In this document: piece by piece, positions 27,501 to 35,162 of the stretch | Layout of the letters: each line of letters opens with the position of its first letter | How positions within the stretch are numbered: the first letter of the stretch is position 1 | Assembly (NCBI GenBank): GCA_947644545.1 | Contig: CANRZW010000028.1 | Span: 1-45,859, forward strand | Source of the DNA: an uncultured Lachnospiraceae bacterium | GTDB lineage: Bacteria > Bacillota > Clostridia > Lachnospirales > Lachnospiraceae | Direction: 5' to 3' | DNA length: 45,859 bases | Notes under the pieces: generated by a model | Told to the model about the DNA's origin: nothing | Database searches by the model: none | Seen by the model: only the letters and a program-made list of their open reading frames with translations | Made by a program: the position numbers and the translations under genes

Positions 27501-27829
27501 ATCTGCAATAATACTTTTCCGTCATCAGTAGACGCATAATTTTCATGTACCGCTTTATTTCTGATCTTTCGCAGAGCGTGAAGAATATCACATAAGTCTC
27601 TGTCAATAAAACCATCTCGAAGAAGGACGTCAATTCTGGCAACAGCAGTATTGTTATGAGGCAATGGGATTTTATCGTATATAAAGATCAAATTGACAAT
27701 GGTTTCCCCAATCATCCCTAACTTCATCAAACAGGAGTTGGCGTCAGAATAACAATATTGTTCCGCCAAATAACCGAAGTTTGCAAGAACGGGAAAATCA
27801 TTTTTTAAGAAGTCAAAGTTAGAGGTCAT
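24563..27829 (-). CDS. hsdR: Type I restriction enzyme R subunit (helicase/nuclease)
   Basis: The 1088-residue motor and nuclease subunit. Residues ~1-130 form a DUF4145/HEPN-like helical domain. A PD-(D/E)XK nuclease follows (Asp245 in GFADYALFI and IIEAKA at 258-262). SF2 helicase motifs come next: Walker A MATGTGKT (401-408), DEAH (507-510), SAT-like LTATP, and FLRRIKSRILFEQMLGRATR as motif VI. It translocates and cleaves unmethylated DNA. The start at 27829 follows AAGGAGACG, and an extended -10 promoter lies 54 bp upstream. It is the first gene of the hsdRMS-AlbA_2 operon; the base composition of this segment looks more AT-rich than the flanking sugar genes. Confidence 0.95.
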   Translation of the reverse strand: MTSNFDFLKNDFPVLANFGYLAEQYCYSDANSCLMKLGMIGETIVNLIFIYDKIPLPHNNTAVARIDVLLRDGFIDRDLCDILHALRKIRNKAVHENYASTDDGKVLLQMAYSLCEWFMQTYGDWNYRHHDFVMPKERQSVAAVNKTEEEQREEALVRQAEDAAQAAPLVPVEERKKKAIRVAGNRQKSEAETRYLIDEQLRKVGWEADTENLRYAKGTRPARGHCMAIAEWPTDSKAGNKGFADYALFIDLQMVGIIEAKAIHKDIPSVIDYQGKDYPKNIRSGDAEYVIDTWGEYKVPFTFATNGRPYLEQLQTKSGIWFLDLRKPFNAPKALHGWISPTGIQELLEKDIQAGNQNLKFLPFDLLRDQDGLNLREYQLRAIQAAENAVIEGRQKILLAMATGTGKTRTVLGMIYRFLKTGRFRRVLFLVDRTALGEQATDVFKEVKLEDLMTLDDIYSIKGLEDKSIEKETRIQVATVQGMVKRVLYHDGESMPAVTDYDLIIVDEAHRGYILDRDMGTEELLYRDQVEYQSKYRAVIDYFDAVKIGLTATPALQTTEIFGEPVFKYTYREAVIEGYLVDHDAPHELTTKLSSEGIHYKSGDSVMIYDPVTGELTNSELLDDELDFDLENFNRQVITENFNRAVLTEIARDIDPETPEEQGKTLIYAVNDDHADLIVKILKEIYSQTGVDNDAIMKITGKAGGGDKKKILEAVKRFKNERYPSIVVTVDLLTTGIDVPEITTLVFLRRIKSRILFEQMLGRATRLCPKIKKTHFEIYDPVGVYDALESVSTMKPVVVNPFTTFDQLLDGLEVLEDEKQLQSQIDQIVAKLQRKKRNMDKESVEHFKDMTGGLDPTQLIVEIEKQSPCDARNRLLTYRDLFRMVQQSRNTLGRTVVVSDAEDELLSHERGYGKGGRPEDYLDAFAEFVRKNRNEIAALNIICTCPRELTRESLKGLRLTLDREGFTVQQLNTALSELTNEEVAADIISLIRRYAIGSALVSHEARIRRAVDKLKKAHSFSKQELSWIGRMEKYLLEESVLNVRVFDEDSRFKAQGGFTKINKVFLNQLESIVLELNEYLYDDGGKTA

Positions 27830-27882
27830 GGCATCGTCTCCTTTTCCGTTCCATCAGGAAAATTATAAACTTTATACAACGA

Positions 27883-27891
27883 ATTATACCA
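27883..27891 (-). promoter_or_regulatory. Extended -10 promoter for the hsd operon
   Basis: The minus strand reads TGG-TATAAT (extended -10) with its TATAAT at 27888-27883, 54 bp upstream of the hsdR start. The -35 is weak, as expected for an extended -10 promoter. Confidence 0.55.
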
Positions 27892-27966
27892 CAGATCCAT
27901 CATATAAACTACCGTGTTCTAAACCGTGCTCTATTTCATTTGCCTGCATGGATATTAGCACGGCAC

Positions 27967-27995
27967 TTGCCAAAGAACATGCCATGAAATATAAT
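27967..27995 (+). promoter_or_regulatory. Sigma-A-type promoter for the isomerase-like gene
   Basis: TTGCCA at 27967-27972 and TATAAT at 27990-27995 are separated by exactly 17 bp, 85 bp upstream of the start codon. This is the best consensus promoter seen in the window. Confidence 0.7.
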
Positions 27996-28080
27996 ATCCC
28001 CATCGGCTGTCGTCAACCGAAAGGCACTGCTCGCCGACGCTTTTCCCTGATATTAGGAATATACAAGAAGGAGATCAACT

Positions 28081-28911
28081 ATGCGATTAGGATTATCAAG
28101 TTCCCTCACACATCAGACCCCGGAAGAATGGGCTGAAAGATTGTCGGCACTGGGATGTCGTGCCGTGAATTTCCCGGTAGATTACACCTGTGAGCCGTCT
28201 CTTCTGGACAGATATGCCAAGGCGGCACAGGCACATGATCTTCTGATCGCAGAAGTAGGCGCATGGTGCAACCCGCTCTCGCCTGATCCGGCAACAAGAA
28301 AAGCTGCCCTGTTTCGCTGTAAAGAGCAGCTGCGCCTTGCCGACCGGCTTCATGCCCGGTGTTGCGTCAATGTTTCCGGTTCCAAAGGCCCCAGATGGGA
28401 CGGCCCTTACCTGGAGAATCTGACCGAAGAGGCCTGGCAGGATATGGTCGCAAGCATTCAGGAGATCATTGACGCTGTTAACCCCAAAAACACCTTCTAC
28501 ACCATAGAACCCATGCCCTGGATGTATCCCATGGGGCCAGATGAATATCTCAAATTGATCCATGACGTTAACCGGGAACGCTTTGCCGTTCATATGGACG
28601 TGTTCAACTGGATCACATCCGCAGAAAGATATTTCCGGCATGAAGAATTTATGGAAGAGTGCTTCCATAAACTCGGAACATACATCAAGAGCTGCCATTT
28701 GAAGAATGTGCATCTCTCACAGGCATTCACCCTGCAGTTGCAGGAGACAGCCTGTGAGAAAGGCGATCTTACTCTGGAGACATACGCGCAGCTGATTGAA
28801 AAGCTTGATCCGGATATGCCCGTAATCATCGAGCATCTGCAAAGCGATGAGGAATATCTGGCAAGTCTTGATTATGTAATCAGGCGTTTCCGTGATGCCG
28901 GTCTGCTTTAA
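28081..28911 (+). CDS. Sugar phosphate isomerase/epimerase family protein (xylose isomerase-like TIM barrel)
   Basis: A 276-residue AP-endonuclease-2-like TIM barrel, the fold of sugar isomerases and epimerases. Likely metal ligands are Glu143 (TIEPMPW), Asp173 (HMDVFNW), His206 (KSCHLKNVH) and Glu251 (IIEHLQS). It probably isomerises or epimerises a sugar or keto-sugar intermediate; the exact substrate is unknown. The start follows an AAGGAG ribosome site and a clear sigma-A promoter. It converges on the esterase gene with a 4-bp overlap of stop codons and lies beside the oligosaccharide uptake operon, which suggests a role in processing the imported sugar. Confidence 0.85.
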   Translation: MRLGLSSSLTHQTPEEWAERLSALGCRAVNFPVDYTCEPSLLDRYAKAAQAHDLLIAEVGAWCNPLSPDPATRKAALFRCKEQLRLADRLHARCCVNVSGSKGPRWDGPYLENLTEEAWQDMVASIQEIIDAVNPKNTFYTIEPMPWMYPMGPDEYLKLIHDVNRERFAVHMDVFNWITSAERYFRHEEFMEECFHKLGTYIKSCHLKNVHLSQAFTLQLQETACEKGDLTLETYAQLIEKLDPDMPVIIEHLQSDEEYLASLDYVIRRFRDAGLL

Positions 28912-29717
28912 CGTTCGCAGTGATCTGATACTTCCGCCAACCCCAGATAATCAAGACCCTCGCAAATATGCGCATCCCAGCTGTCCCAGGTATGGATCCC
29001 GGGATAGGTGACCAGCTTATAATGAAAAGGATTTCCCGAAAATCCTAAGAATACAGACTCCATCCGTCTCGCCCACTCCATTCCTTCAGTTTCGTCGAGA
29101 CCCATATAATGGAAAATAGTCGGATACGGGCCGCCTTTTGACACGATTTTTCCTGCCAGATGATAAGCGTCATAATCCGTCCCTACAAGATGCGGGAATA
29201 TTTCTCCATAGATGCACTTCATGGATTTCAGCCATTCGGTATCTTTCAGCGTCTCGTATTGAGCCTGGAATCCGTCTGCCGGGAAATTCGTTGCCGAAAG
29301 GCAGATAAGGCCCGCATAGAGATCAGGCCGCGTAAGTCCGACCGTCAAAGCACCACAGCCGCCCATGGAAAGCCCGCCAATAAAATTATCTTCCCGCAGA
29401 AGCGAAGTCCTGAAATACTTATTACAGGTTTTAGGCAGCTCCTCTGTAAGATACGTCAAATATTTCAGGCCATAAGCCATATCATTGTAGAAGGAAAATC
29501 CTCCGTCCGGCATGATCACCGCAATCTGCCTTTTCATGGCATACCTTTCTATCGACGTGTTCCGCATCCATGAAGTGTAGTTTTCACTCCATCCATGAAG
29601 CAGGACAATCGTTCTCCATCCGTTAACGGGAACCTCCTCCGCATCCGGCAGGATAACATTTACATTTGTCTGCTTTCCCAAGGCCTTGGAAAAAAAATCC
29701 AAAGTCAAACTCGCCAT
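28908..29717 (-). CDS. Esterase (alpha/beta hydrolase, esterase D/feruloyl esterase-like)
   Basis: A 269-residue serine esterase of the esterase D/tributyrin esterase type. The nucleophile elbow GGLSMGG places Ser117 in the GxSxG motif, and the oxyanion region VLLHGWSENYTSW is near residue 38. The His is likely within the C-terminal PGIHTWDSWD segment. There is no signal peptide, so it acts inside the cell. It is the last gene of the uptake operon, 66 bp after the Abhydrolase_10 gene. A role in removing acetyl or feruloyl groups from imported oligosaccharides fits, but the acyl group is not identifiable. Confidence 0.88.
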   Translation of the reverse strand: MASLTLDFFSKALGKQTNVNVILPDAEEVPVNGWRTIVLLHGWSENYTSWMRNTSIERYAMKRQIAVIMPDGGFSFYNDMAYGLKYLTYLTEELPKTCNKYFRTSLLREDNFIGGLSMGGCGALTVGLTRPDLYAGLICLSATNFPADGFQAQYETLKDTEWLKSMKCIYGEIFPHLVGTDYDAYHLAGKIVSKGGPYPTIFHYMGLDETEGMEWARRMESVFLGFSGNPFHYKLVTYPGIHTWDSWDAHICEGLDYLGLAEVSDHCER

Positions 29718-29783
29718 ACTCTTACCTCACTCCCATCCATATTCTTTCCCAGTCCGTACTGCCTTACCGCTCCCAATCACATC

Positions 29784-31253
29784 TTACCATTCCAGTTCTT
29801 CCGCCTGCCTTACAAGCGCCTCAACAGCCATGGGCAGGATCCACCGTTCTTCAACCATCTTCCCGGCATATTGACGCACTTTCTCTATATATGCCTCCTT
29901 CGTGCCATATAGGGATGTCAGTTTCTCATGATCGAACATCTCGATCGTCGAGTCATCGTCGAACCTGGCGGCCGGAACCTCCACATACGGATGTCTTACC
30001 CCTCCGATATGATTTCCATGTTCATCCACTACGAAATCCATCTTCGGATATTCGCCGGTCAGTTGAATCACATCCGCTTTCGGAGGAAGAATACCCTGCA
30101 AGATCCACAGCTTCAGATTGTGATAAGCTCCCGCATAAATATGCCAGCACATCTGATTCCAATATTTCTCTGCTTTCTCTTTATCTCTTCGGCTTGTATT
30201 CAGTTTAGCATAATCTTCTTCACAGGCAAAACATGAAATATCCTGCCGGAATGCTGCACAAACACCCAGACCGGGAATTTCATACCATCTCGACTGATTT
30301 CCTGGCTCATCCGCATCCTCACATCGCCACAATGCAGCCCACAACGGATGCGGCGGGATATCCCTCAGATCTCCGGACGTTTCAACCCTTATCACAGGGA
30401 CATTACATCTTCTGGAACATCTCGGATCCGTGAAGCCGAACATATCCTCATGATAGCTGATCCATCCTCCTCCGCCTGTCATATACATCAAATAGCCGTC
30501 GATGACCGGTCTTTCATCCGGAAGAAACATATAATCCTGGAACCCTGCAATATATGTATTATAATCATTTATACCTATTCCGATCGTCTTTACAACGTCA
30601 TATCCATGGAACGGGCTGTTTTCCTGCCTGCTCTTGATCAGTGCATTGAGCTGAAAAGTCATATCAAACACCAGTCCCCGTTCATAGGATGAATCCAGTT
30701 CGATGGGAACCGGAATGCCGTGTGCATGAAAATATTCATAGAGCGGATCCCATCCCGGCTCTCCGCGCTCCTGCTCCGGAAGCGGATTCGGAAACTGCAC
30801 CTCTCCGTATTTGGCCGGATTGATCTTACGCAGTGATTCCAGACAATTACCATCCTTAGTATATCCGACCCATGCATCACCGGAAGCAAGAATCTCCTCA
30901 CAGCACAACCCCCACCCGGCATTACTGTGATCTATCGTAAAAGAACCGTTAAAACTTTCAAAGCAGACAACACCGCTGAATCTTTGCGGATCGGACGGTT
31001 TTCGCACAATGATCCTTGTGCAGTAATGCCCGTTCTCATTTACAATAATCGGAACATCATTCGCATCCGGCCACGAATATACTCTTGCGTCTCCCTTAAT
31101 CAGATACTCTTCCTCCACATAATCAAATGCCCCAAGATCTATCGGTGTCTCCAGATATGCTGCACCACCCACCGTGTGTCCTTCTTTCGCAAGATCGAAC
31201 TTCCTTACCTCCCTGGGAGGATGGACAATCGTTTTGCTCAATTTCCTGCTCAT
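29784..31253 (-). CDS. Alpha/beta hydrolase domain protein (Abhydrolase_10-like), catalytic residues apparently lost
   Basis: A 489-residue protein resembling the Abhydrolase_10 (PF20091) family; the C-terminal DEHGNHIGGVRHPYVEVPAARF is diagnostic. Where the family has its GxSQS nucleophile elbow this protein reads TIGIGINDYN (residues 223-232). Where the catalytic His normally follows the WYE.PG segment it reads WYEIPGLGVCAAF (323-335), with no His. It may therefore be a non-catalytic binding protein or use different chemistry; the comparison is from memory. No signal peptide. AAGGAGG precedes the start. It is fourth in the uptake operon, only 15 bp after the binding-protein gene. Confidence 0.75.
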   Translation of the reverse strand: MSRKLSKTIVHPPREVRKFDLAKEGHTVGGAAYLETPIDLGAFDYVEEEYLIKGDARVYSWPDANDVPIIVNENGHYCTRIIVRKPSDPQRFSGVVCFESFNGSFTIDHSNAGWGLCCEEILASGDAWVGYTKDGNCLESLRKINPAKYGEVQFPNPLPEQERGEPGWDPLYEYFHAHGIPVPIELDSSYERGLVFDMTFQLNALIKSRQENSPFHGYDVVKTIGIGINDYNTYIAGFQDYMFLPDERPVIDGYLMYMTGGGGWISYHEDMFGFTDPRCSRRCNVPVIRVETSGDLRDIPPHPLWAALWRCEDADEPGNQSRWYEIPGLGVCAAFRQDISCFACEEDYAKLNTSRRDKEKAEKYWNQMCWHIYAGAYHNLKLWILQGILPPKADVIQLTGEYPKMDFVVDEHGNHIGGVRHPYVEVPAARFDDDSTIEMFDHEKLTSLYGTKEAYIEKVRQYAGKMVEERWILPMAVEALVRQAEELEW

Positions 31254-31268
31254 AATTAACCTCCTTGC

Positions 31269-32945
31269 CTATCTGCTCTTATAGCGATCCGCAGCATTCT
31301 GATAACACTCAAGTATCTGCTCAATGCCATATTGTTTTAATTGTTCTACAAATTCCTCCTGCGTTGTGTCATCCTGCCCGATAATATATTTTACCATATG
31401 TTCCTGCACAAGCGTTTCAATATCCGTATAGTATTGATTGATAATCTCTTCCTCTTCTGCGGAGAGGACAACGCCTCTCGGTACAGCGATATTCTTGTCA
31501 ACATCAGACCAGATCTTCCCGGATTCAACAAGCTCATTTTTATCCGTTACAGTCAGCTTCTCGCCCGCCTCAGAATTCCAATACCCAATATAATTTCCCA
31601 TCGCATAGTAAGAGAGCGCCTGAGACGGAGATAACCCGTCCGCCGGATGCAGGATCTCATCCGTATATGCAAGGCTGCCGTTCTCGTCATAAGTATAGGA
31701 TTTACCTTCAATCCCATAGAAACGATATTTCATTCCTTCTTCCGAATACAGATAATCAAGCCATTTCGCGGCCAGAACCGGATCCTCACATGCGGTCGTA
31801 ACATAAATCTCTTGCTCGATCAGACTGTTATTGCTGTATCCGACAATCGGATCGCCCTCTTTTAAAGTAGGTGCAGGACATGCCTTAATATACACGTCCG
31901 GATTTGAAACAAACCCCTCATCATACATATAGGAACCTGTCATATTGCCAAACCAAAGATCGAGGAGCATAGTCTGATCATTCTCAATATTGGAATAATC
32001 TGCTATGATAATATAATTGCCGGCCGTAAAATTCTTGTCGATCAGACCCTCCGCATACCACTGGCGCATCGTTTCCAGATATTCTCCAAACCCATCCGTC
32101 ATCGGTCCGAAATTGATCTTCTGCGTCTCCTGATCATATTGCATGTACCGCTGAGACCAGTCTGTCATCACTTCCCAGGCCAGCGAAAACGGAGAACCGC
32201 CGTCATGTTCTAATGTACATGCCGCTGTCATTCCGGCGTCCCGGCACTTTACAAACAGATCATGCCATTCGTCGATCGTCGTCGGCAGATCTTCCCCCAT
32301 TTTTTTCAACAGATCTTCCCGATAAGCGATCCGGAAACCCGGAGCCGGTTCCGCTACCCCATCGTCTCTTCCGTTAATCACGCGGATACCATGAAACTTC
32401 CCGTCATCATATGCAGCCTGTTTCCTCGCCTCAGGATTCGATTCCAACAAAGCCTTATAATTCGGCATATAGTCAATATATTCATGCATATCGATCAGTA
32501 CGCCGTCCCTAATCCCCTGTTCATAACCACCCGGGTAAACTGCCGGGCCGGCCGGAAAGAGAATATCCGGGTACTCTCCGGTGTTCAGTATCATGGTAAA
32601 CTTCTCCAGCATCTCGGTCTGTCCATAACACTGATAATTGATATGAACATTGGTCCTCTCTTCCATAGCCTGCACCCCTTCAATCTCATTCGGGTCGCTG
32701 ATCAGATTAGACTCCCACTGCGTCACCACATTCAGCTCCTTACGCTCGTCGCTAAGCGGCAGTGTCAGGCCGCCTGCCGTCTCCACATTCTCCGGCGCCT
32801 CCTCGACGCTCTCCGCCTCCACATTGCCGGTGGCCGCATCTCCTCCTGCATCAGCTGCAGGGGCCGCATCTCCATTGCCGCATCCGGCAAGTATGCCCAT
32901 CATCATAGAAATCGATAACATAACCGCAACTACTCTCTTTTTCAT
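31269..32945 (-). CDS. Sugar ABC transporter substrate-binding lipoprotein (LplA-like)
   Basis: A 558-residue extracellular solute-binding protein. The N-terminus MKKRVVAVMLSISMMMGILAGC is a lipoprotein signal with lipobox LAGC and lipidated Cys22, followed by an acidic Ala/Glu-rich linker and the binding domain. Large (~550-residue) binding proteins of this kind pair with LplB/LplC permeases for complex oligosaccharides in Firmicutes. The ligand is unknown. It follows the second permease by 40 bp. No ATPase gene is present, as is usual for this class, which shares an MsmX-type ATPase encoded elsewhere. Confidence 0.92.
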   Translation of the reverse strand: MKKRVVAVMLSISMMMGILAGCGNGDAAPAADAGGDAATGNVEAESVEEAPENVETAGGLTLPLSDERKELNVVTQWESNLISDPNEIEGVQAMEERTNVHINYQCYGQTEMLEKFTMILNTGEYPDILFPAGPAVYPGGYEQGIRDGVLIDMHEYIDYMPNYKALLESNPEARKQAAYDDGKFHGIRVINGRDDGVAEPAPGFRIAYREDLLKKMGEDLPTTIDEWHDLFVKCRDAGMTAACTLEHDGGSPFSLAWEVMTDWSQRYMQYDQETQKINFGPMTDGFGEYLETMRQWYAEGLIDKNFTAGNYIIIADYSNIENDQTMLLDLWFGNMTGSYMYDEGFVSNPDVYIKACPAPTLKEGDPIVGYSNNSLIEQEIYVTTACEDPVLAAKWLDYLYSEEGMKYRFYGIEGKSYTYDENGSLAYTDEILHPADGLSPSQALSYYAMGNYIGYWNSEAGEKLTVTDKNELVESGKIWSDVDKNIAVPRGVVLSAEEEEIINQYYTDIETLVQEHMVKYIIGQDDTTQEEFVEQLKQYGIEQILECYQNAADRYKSR

Positions 32946-32985
32946 CCTTTTCCTTCCTTTCTCACTACAATATTTATGGTTTATG

Positions 32986-33876
32986 TCAATTTTTAACAGC
33001 GCCCAAAGTAACCCCCGTCACGAAATACTTTTGTACAAACGGATAAATACAGAGGATCGGCAGCGTTGATACCACGATACATGCATATTCTATATTCTTT
33101 TTATACAAAGAAATATTGTTCTGCATCGAAACGGTATCGCTGGTAAGATCCGATGTCGAAGTGACCAGTATGTTCCGTAGTACCATCTGCAGCGGATAGT
33201 ATTCGCTCTTATTGGGAAGGTACAAAAGCGCCGTGAAATAGTCGTTCCATTTCGCAACCGCCGTGAAAAGAATGATCACTGCGAAACTGGCCTTACACAG
33301 CGGAAATATTACATGAAGCATGATCGTAAAGTCCGAAGCCCCGTCCATTCTTGCCGCCTCCTCCAGCTCCAGGGGGACATTTTCCATGGAAGTCTTCATT
33401 ACCAAAATATAGAATACGGACAGTACGCCCGGAACAATCATCGCAAAAGGCGTATCGATCATTCTCAGCCTGCGTATCACCATATAGGTCGGGATCATGC
33501 CACCGTTAAAAATCATTGTGAAGGTAATGATCATCATATACACATTTCTGTAATACAGTCGTTGTCTCGAAAGAACATAGCCCGCCATAGTCGTCAATAT
33601 GGATGTCAAAAGACAGGTCGCAATGATATAGCCTATCGTATTCCTATAAGAAATCCATAATGTCTTATACTGCAGGATTACCTTATATGCCTGTACATCC
33701 ATCCTTTTTAACGGCCAGAAGACCAGCCTTGTATAAGAATTCAACGACGTCGGATCACTCAGGGATGCCATGACTATATGCCATATAGGGATAAAGCATA
33801 CGAAAGTGATCAGGCAAAGCACCAGCACATCAATGGCCAAAAAGAGGATCCGTCCAGGCTTCATCTTATATTTCAT
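32986..33876 (-). CDS. Carbohydrate ABC transporter permease (LplC/YtcP-like)
   Basis: A 296-residue membrane subunit with six predicted transmembrane helices. The ATPase-contact EAA loop is ELEEAARMDGASDFTIMLHVIFPLCKA (written in parts: EAARMDGASD, then VIFPLCK). The C-terminal KYFVTGVTLGAVKN is characteristic of LplC-type permeases. It forms a heterodimeric channel with the upstream permease, 16 bp away. The GGGGGTGA ribosome site supports the start. Confidence 0.92.
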   Translation of the reverse strand: MKYKMKPGRILFLAIDVLVLCLITFVCFIPIWHIVMASLSDPTSLNSYTRLVFWPLKRMDVQAYKVILQYKTLWISYRNTIGYIIATCLLTSILTTMAGYVLSRQRLYYRNVYMMIITFTMIFNGGMIPTYMVIRRLRMIDTPFAMIVPGVLSVFYILVMKTSMENVPLELEEAARMDGASDFTIMLHVIFPLCKASFAVIILFTAVAKWNDYFTALLYLPNKSEYYPLQMVLRNILVTSTSDLTSDTVSMQNNISLYKKNIEYACIVVSTLPILCIYPFVQKYFVTGVTLGAVKN

Positions 33877-33892
33877 TTTCCGTCACCCCCTG

Positions 33893-34888
33893 TCAGAACA
33901 TGGAAGAACCTGTTGTTTTCTTTAGTATCCTGTTTGATGTCAGGAGCAGTACCGTACCGATCAGAGAGTTGATCAAGCCGACCGCCGTAGACATCCCATA
34001 ATCCATCGATCCCAAACCAACCCTGTATATATAGGTATTGATCACATCCGACACTTCGTAATTCGCCGGATTATACAGCAGCAGAAGCTTGTCCGCCGCT
34101 ACATTAAAGAGTATTCCCATGCGCATGATCAACATCATTGTGATCATTGGCATAATTCCCGGAAGCGTAACATGCCACATCTGTCTCCAATGCCCTGCTC
34201 CATCGATCCTGGCCGCTTCATAAAGCCCCTGGTCAATCCCGCTCAATGCGGCCAGATATACGATGGAACCATATCCGATCCACTGCCAGGTTCCCGACAG
34301 GACGAAGATCGGGCGAAACCATTCTGCCAGATTCAACAGATTCTCACTGACATGATCTGTCATAAAGGAAAAAGCCACCGAGATGATTCCGCCGGCCTTT
34401 GTAAAGCTGATGATCATCCCTGCAACCACTACGCTGGATATAAAATACGGCATATAACTGACGGTCTGCACAATCTTCTTAAAAGCTCTGTTCTTGATCT
34501 CATTCAACAGCAATGCAAATATAATCGGCGCCGGAAAGTTAACTGCAAAATCCAGGAGGCCGATAATAACCGTATTTCTGATCAGTTTGACTGCAAACGG
34601 CCCTGTGAAAAAGTTTTTAAAGTGCCTGAGCCCAACCCACTGACTTCCGAAGATACCTTTTACCGGCGAATACTTTTCAAAGGCCATCAGTAATCCAACC
34701 ATCGGAATATAATGAAATACGAGAAAATAGCCGAGAATGATCGACAAAAAAACATACAGCATTCTATTCCTGCGAATATCCAGAGCCAGATTGTGCGGTA
34801 TTGCTTTGATACCGCCCTCGTTTCTATATCCGACAGTGCACCGCTTTCTTTTCACTATGCCACGCTTCTTTATAAATTTCTCATTCAC
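33893..34888 (-). CDS. Sugar ABC transporter permease (LplB/YteP-like)
   Basis: A 331-residue membrane subunit with six predicted transmembrane helices. The EAA loop is YEAARIDGAGHWRQMWHVTLPG, and FEKYSPVKGIFGSQWVGLRHFKNF is typical of the LplB/YteP group. It is the first gene of the uptake operon. Two starts are possible: an ATG at 34894, only one base from GGAGG, and a GTG two codons later at 34888, spaced 7 nt from it. I prefer the GTG. The gene is divergent from the sensor kinase, with a 274-bp control region between them. Confidence 0.9.
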   Translation of the reverse strand: MNEKFIKKRGIVKRKRCTVGYRNEGGIKAIPHNLALDIRRNRMLYVFLSIILGYFLVFHYIPMVGLLMAFEKYSPVKGIFGSQWVGLRHFKNFFTGPFAVKLIRNTVIIGLLDFAVNFPAPIIFALLLNEIKNRAFKKIVQTVSYMPYFISSVVVAGMIISFTKAGGIISVAFSFMTDHVSENLLNLAEWFRPIFVLSGTWQWIGYGSIVYLAALSGIDQGLYEAARIDGAGHWRQMWHVTLPGIMPMITMMLIMRMGILFNVAADKLLLLYNPANYEVSDVINTYIYRVGLGSMDYGMSTAVGLINSLIGTVLLLTSNRILKKTTGSSMF

Positions 34889-34895
34889 AAACATT

Positions 34896-34900
34896 CCTCC
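34896..34900 (-). promoter_or_regulatory. Ribosome binding site deciding the permease start
   Basis: GGAGG here is 1 nt from the ATG at 34894 but 7 nt from the GTG at 34888. Normal spacing favours the GTG. Confidence 0.6.
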
Positions 34901-35009
34901 TCGTACCGGCTCCGGGTTGATCTGTTATGAACAGTTTCTCATTCTGCCTTGTTATTTTCTATAAGTTTTGGCGACAATAATGGTACAAATCCGCTGTCAT
35001 AAAACGTCA

Positions 35010-35040
35010 TTATAAGAAAAGCGTTCACTTTTATAAGAAA
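35010..35040. promoter_or_regulatory. Direct repeats, candidate YesN-type regulator binding site
   Basis: TTATAAGAAA occurs perfectly at 35010-35019 and 35031-35040. The 21-bp offset places both copies on the same face of the helix, the geometry used by AraC-family DNA-binding domains. They lie between the uptake operon and the yesM/yesN-like genes. Function is inferred from position and spacing. Confidence 0.65.
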
Positions 35041-35053
35041 CAAGTTCCTTTGT

Positions 35054-35083
35054 TTGCATTTTCCGGCAGTCACGGCTTATACT
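35054..35083 (+). promoter_or_regulatory. Putative promoter for the YesM/YesN-type genes
   Basis: TTGCAT (35054-35059) and TATACT (35078-35083) are 18 bp apart, about 80 bp upstream of the kinase start. The -35 is a modest match. Confidence 0.45.
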
Positions 35084-35162
35084 GTTTTTAAGACTTAACG
35101 AAATTCTTTCGGTAAAATGGTCATGATCCCTGCGATGATATTAGGAGGAAACAGGTTTTATA

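Noticed and set aside
35010..35026. Possible catabolite-responsive (cre) site near GAAAAGCGTTCAC
   Set aside because: Three mismatches to the core cre consensus; it overlaps the stronger 21-bp-spaced direct repeats.
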